Shown here: positions 61,951 to 64,000 of the stretch, one piece after another | How the letters are laid out: each line of letters starts with the position of its first letter | How positions within the stretch are numbered: the first letter of the stretch is position 1 | DNA from: Flammeovirgaceae bacterium UBA2366 | GTDB lineage: Bacteria > Bacteroidota > Bacteroidia > Cytophagales > Cyclobacteriaceae | Assembly: GCA_002344065.1 (NCBI GenBank) | Contig: DDTK01000012.1 | Span: 372,001-436,000 of the forward strand | Reading direction: 5' to 3' | DNA length: 64,000 bases | The notes under the pieces: model-generated | What the model was told of the DNA's origin: nothing | What the model saw: only the letters and a program-made list of their open reading frames with translations | The model's database searches: none | Position numbers and translations under genes: made by a program

Positions 61951-62880
61951 ATGAGTGAGCCCGTAAAAAACGAACAGCCTGAAGCACCAAAAAAATCTAA
62001 CCAGAAGTATGCGATCATTATCGCTGTTCTTTCCATAATCATTATTGTTCAGTTTGTCAGCAGTTATTTCAATAAGCAGGAACGCGATCAACTTCGGGTT
62101 GAAAAGTCTTCCACGGAAGAACAACTGGCCACCACCATGCACAGGCTGGATGAAATCAGTGCCGAACTGGATCAACGGATAGCCGAAATACAACGTTTGG
62201 GAGGCGATATCAGTGAACTTACCAAGGCCAAAGAGGAGATTGAGACAAAATTAAAAAAAACCCGAACCGCCAACGGCCAGGTAATAAAAGAACTCAAAGA
62301 TAAAGTTGAGGGCTATGAGTTATTGCTCAAAAATAAAGATGAGGAAATTGAAAAGCTCAAGAACGTAAACAAGGAATTACTGACCGAAAATACCACCCTT
62401 AAAGTTCAAAAAAGCAAGCTGGGTGACTCCATCAATCGGCTTACCCAAACCAAGGAAGAACTGGCCAGCAAAGTAACCCTGGCTTCACAATTAAAAGCGG
62501 AGAACGTTCGTATTGTGGCGGTGAACGATAAGGGAAAAGAGCGTGAATCACCCTTTAGAAACAGGCAGGTTGGGAATATCAAAGTTGAATTTAATCTGGC
62601 GGAAAACAACGTTGCCCCGATAGAAGGTAAAAAAATTATGATCCGGATAGTTGATCAAAACGGACAAGTGTTGTTTGATGTTGCGCGGGGTTCTGGAACG
62701 TTTATGTATAACAGCAAAGAAGAATTCTATACCGCATCACAGGAGATTCTTTTTGATAATACCCGCCAGAAGCTTACTTATCTGTATGATAAAGGTTCAG
62801 ATTACGCGCCCGGGACGTACACGCTTGAAATCTATTGTGATGACTACAAAATGGGATCGGGGCAGTTTTCAGTAAAGTAG
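61951..62880 (+). CDS. membrane-anchored coiled-coil protein
   Basis: 309 residues from the ATG at 61951 (an in-frame TTG at 61924 lies inside the promoter box). Short Lys/Pro-rich N-terminus, one membrane helix (YAIIIAVLSIIIIVQFVSSYF, about 20-40), a coiled coil of about 140 residues (heptad-like LDEISAELDQRIAEIQRLGG), then a globular beta-rich C-terminus (about 190-309: IRIVDQNGQVLFDVA, YAPGTYTLEIYCDD). Topology suggests a periplasmic coil and head. Of unknown function; I recognise the layout but no named family. Confidence 0.75.
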   Translation: MSEPVKNEQPEAPKKSNQKYAIIIAVLSIIIIVQFVSSYFNKQERDQLRVEKSSTEEQLATTMHRLDEISAELDQRIAEIQRLGGDISELTKAKEEIETKLKKTRTANGQVIKELKDKVEGYELLLKNKDEEIEKLKNVNKELLTENTTLKVQKSKLGDSINRLTQTKEELASKVTLASQLKAENVRIVAVNDKGKERESPFRNRQVGNIKVEFNLAENNVAPIEGKKIMIRIVDQNGQVLFDVARGSGTFMYNSKEEFYTASQEILFDNTRQKLTYLYDKGSDYAPGTYTLEIYCDDYKMGSGQFSVK

Positions 62881-62893
62881 AATCAGCTAAGCT

Positions 62894-63952
62894 TTAGTCC
62901 CTCACCCGGTTTACAGCCAGCATCCCAAGCATCCAGTTGGGTAGTGGCTTTTCCATTGGTCTGTTTTTGATATCAAGAAACCAACCTAATTTTTCCACGA
63001 TAGGAATTTTATGTGTTTCTACAAACTCAATGAGCGTTCCATCACGGTCTTCGATATAAGAGAAATGACCGGCAGCTTTACCCATATCAAAAGAATTGCT
63101 ACTGTCAACAGTAAACGAATTTCCAGCCTCAGCACAGCGTTTGCCCAGGTTTTTCATGCCACGGATATCAAAGCAGACATGAATAAATCCAAGATCTCCC
63201 CAATTACGGCTTTCGTAGATTTTAGTGGGCTTGCGATCCTTCACCTCGACCAATTCAATCTCGGTAGAGCCCAGCAAATTTCCAAAAGCACCTTTGCATG
63301 GAGCATGCGCTTTTAGTAATACTCTTCTAAAGGACGATTCACCACCCTGAACACCTCTAAGGTCATCAAAATTTCCGGTCACATCATAGGCCACGCTATT
63401 ATGCCCAAGAATATTTTTGTACAGGTCAACCGATTGATCCATATCAGAAACCCCAATGGTTACCCCGGAAACCCCGCCATTCGGAAAAGACTTGCGCTTG
63501 AACCAGTTATCGCTTTCGATAATCTCGAAAATATTGTTGTATGGATCGGCAACGTAAAAATGCTTTCTACCGTCAGGGGATTGAGCGGGCTCAGAGAGCA
63601 CATGAACATATTTAGCCTTTAGAAATTCGTAGGCCTTTGTAACATTGCTAGATTTCAACTTTACGGCATAGACACCGGTATCCCCCAACTGTGGGATGAA
63701 CGATGCAGCTTGTGGTTCTTTAGAAGTGTATTGCCAGATCTCAAATCCACCCCCACCCTGAAGGTTCATGGCCAGTATGGCATAACGACTTTCCGCAATA
63801 CCGGATGTATAACGGGTCATCAACGATGCCTGTGCTGAATCCTTAAAAATTGGCACATCAAAACCAAAATGTTTCCGATACCATGCCCAGGCTTCATCGG
63901 CATCTCTCACACCAATCCCAACCTGTTGAATTCCACTTACAATATAATCCAT
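62894..63952 (-). CDS. two-domain VOC-superfamily protein (glyoxalase/dioxygenase fold)
   Basis: 352 residues made of two vicinal-oxygen-chelate modules (about 8-150 and 160-320). IQQVGIGVRDADEAWAWYRKHFG opens the first, VSGVTIGVSDMDQSVDLYKNILG the second; FYVADPYNNIFEIIE and FSYIEDRDGTLIEFVE are the metal-ligand Glu strands. Such proteins include ring-cleaving dioxygenases, glyoxalases and HppD relatives; the reaction cannot be told. Convergent with the coiled-coil gene. The remaining 48 bases to the right edge show no further gene. Confidence 0.85.
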   Translation of the reverse strand: MDYIVSGIQQVGIGVRDADEAWAWYRKHFGFDVPIFKDSAQASLMTRYTSGIAESRYAILAMNLQGGGGFEIWQYTSKEPQAASFIPQLGDTGVYAVKLKSSNVTKAYEFLKAKYVHVLSEPAQSPDGRKHFYVADPYNNIFEIIESDNWFKRKSFPNGGVSGVTIGVSDMDQSVDLYKNILGHNSVAYDVTGNFDDLRGVQGGESSFRRVLLKAHAPCKGAFGNLLGSTEIELVEVKDRKPTKIYESRNWGDLGFIHVCFDIRGMKNLGKRCAEAGNSFTVDSSNSFDMGKAAGHFSYIEDRDGTLIEFVETHKIPIVEKLGWFLDIKNRPMEKPLPNWMLGMLAVNRVRD

Positions 63953-64000
63953 GGGGCAAGATAATATTTTTTCATTCCCTGCTACCGACCCTTTCTTTTT

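Noticed and set aside
1..64000. tRNA genes, prophage, insertion sequences, CRISPR arrays
   Set aside because: No cloverleaf with a GTTCGAATC-type loop, no transposase or integrase proteins, and no short direct-repeat arrays were found by reading.

Overview
The window is a chromosomal stretch from a member of the Bacteroidota, probably of the Cytophagales type. The evidence is the set of families present: PorP/SprF-type outer-membrane proteins next to huge secreted proteins with a gliding-motility-type C-terminal sorting domain, a TonB-dependent receptor paired with a DUF4249 lipoprotein, a small ribosomal protein bTHX gene, an ECF sigma/anti-sigma pair, and promoter-like TAnnTTTG boxes in front of several genes. 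There are no phage genes, transposase genes, CRISPR arrays or tRNAs that I can see, and no gap longer than about 300 bases without a feature.

Layout. 1-4.6 kb: end of a BamA/TamA-like porin gene, then a leftward group of an alpha/beta hydrolase, a Crp/Fnr regulator and a fused alpha-beta 2-oxoacid dehydrogenase E1. 4.7-13.7 kb: Hsp20, DUF4249 lipoprotein plus TonB-dependent receptor, M20 amidohydrolase plus hemolysin-III-like membrane protein, a small lipoprotein, an Spx/ArsC-like protein with a broken partial copy nearby, and a DUF885 peptidase. 13.9-24.2 kb: an M14 carboxypeptidase, then a complete leftward tryptophan operon (trpE-G-D-C-F-B, a DUF1684 lipoprotein gene, trpA), preceded by a leader peptide with three consecutive Trp codons and an attenuator hairpin, all directly behind the bTHX gene. 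24.5-30.8 kb: small conserved genes, an SRP RNA with a clear promoter, fructose-6-phosphate aldolase, FtsE, ECF sigma and anti-sigma factors, a CCA-adding-type nucleotidyltransferase and a DUF433/DUF5615 toxin-antitoxin-like pair.

30.8-50.1 kb: two tandem leftward modules, each a secreted multi-PKD protein (4450 and 1233 residues) followed by a PorP/SprF protein. The larger protein contains 14 consecutive ~94-residue repeats and a foreign-looking domain inserted in one of its Ig-like domains. These are predicted type IX secretion substrates and their surface partners.

50.3-64 kb: rightward housekeeping genes: pyrG, yidC, parA, parB, a DUF5683 membrane protein, dapB and lepB. Then come an archaeal-type AAA ATPase behind an operator-like repeat cluster, ung (leftward), apaG, a SAM methyltransferase, a membrane-anchored coiled-coil protein, and a two-domain VOC protein (leftward).

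The most notable items are the complete trp attenuator (leader peptide, antiterminator pairing, terminator), the tandem repeat-rich T9SS-type modules, low-complexity tandem repeats filling the only two sizeable gaps inside the trp operon, and a family of nested palindromic intergenic repeats present in three copies.
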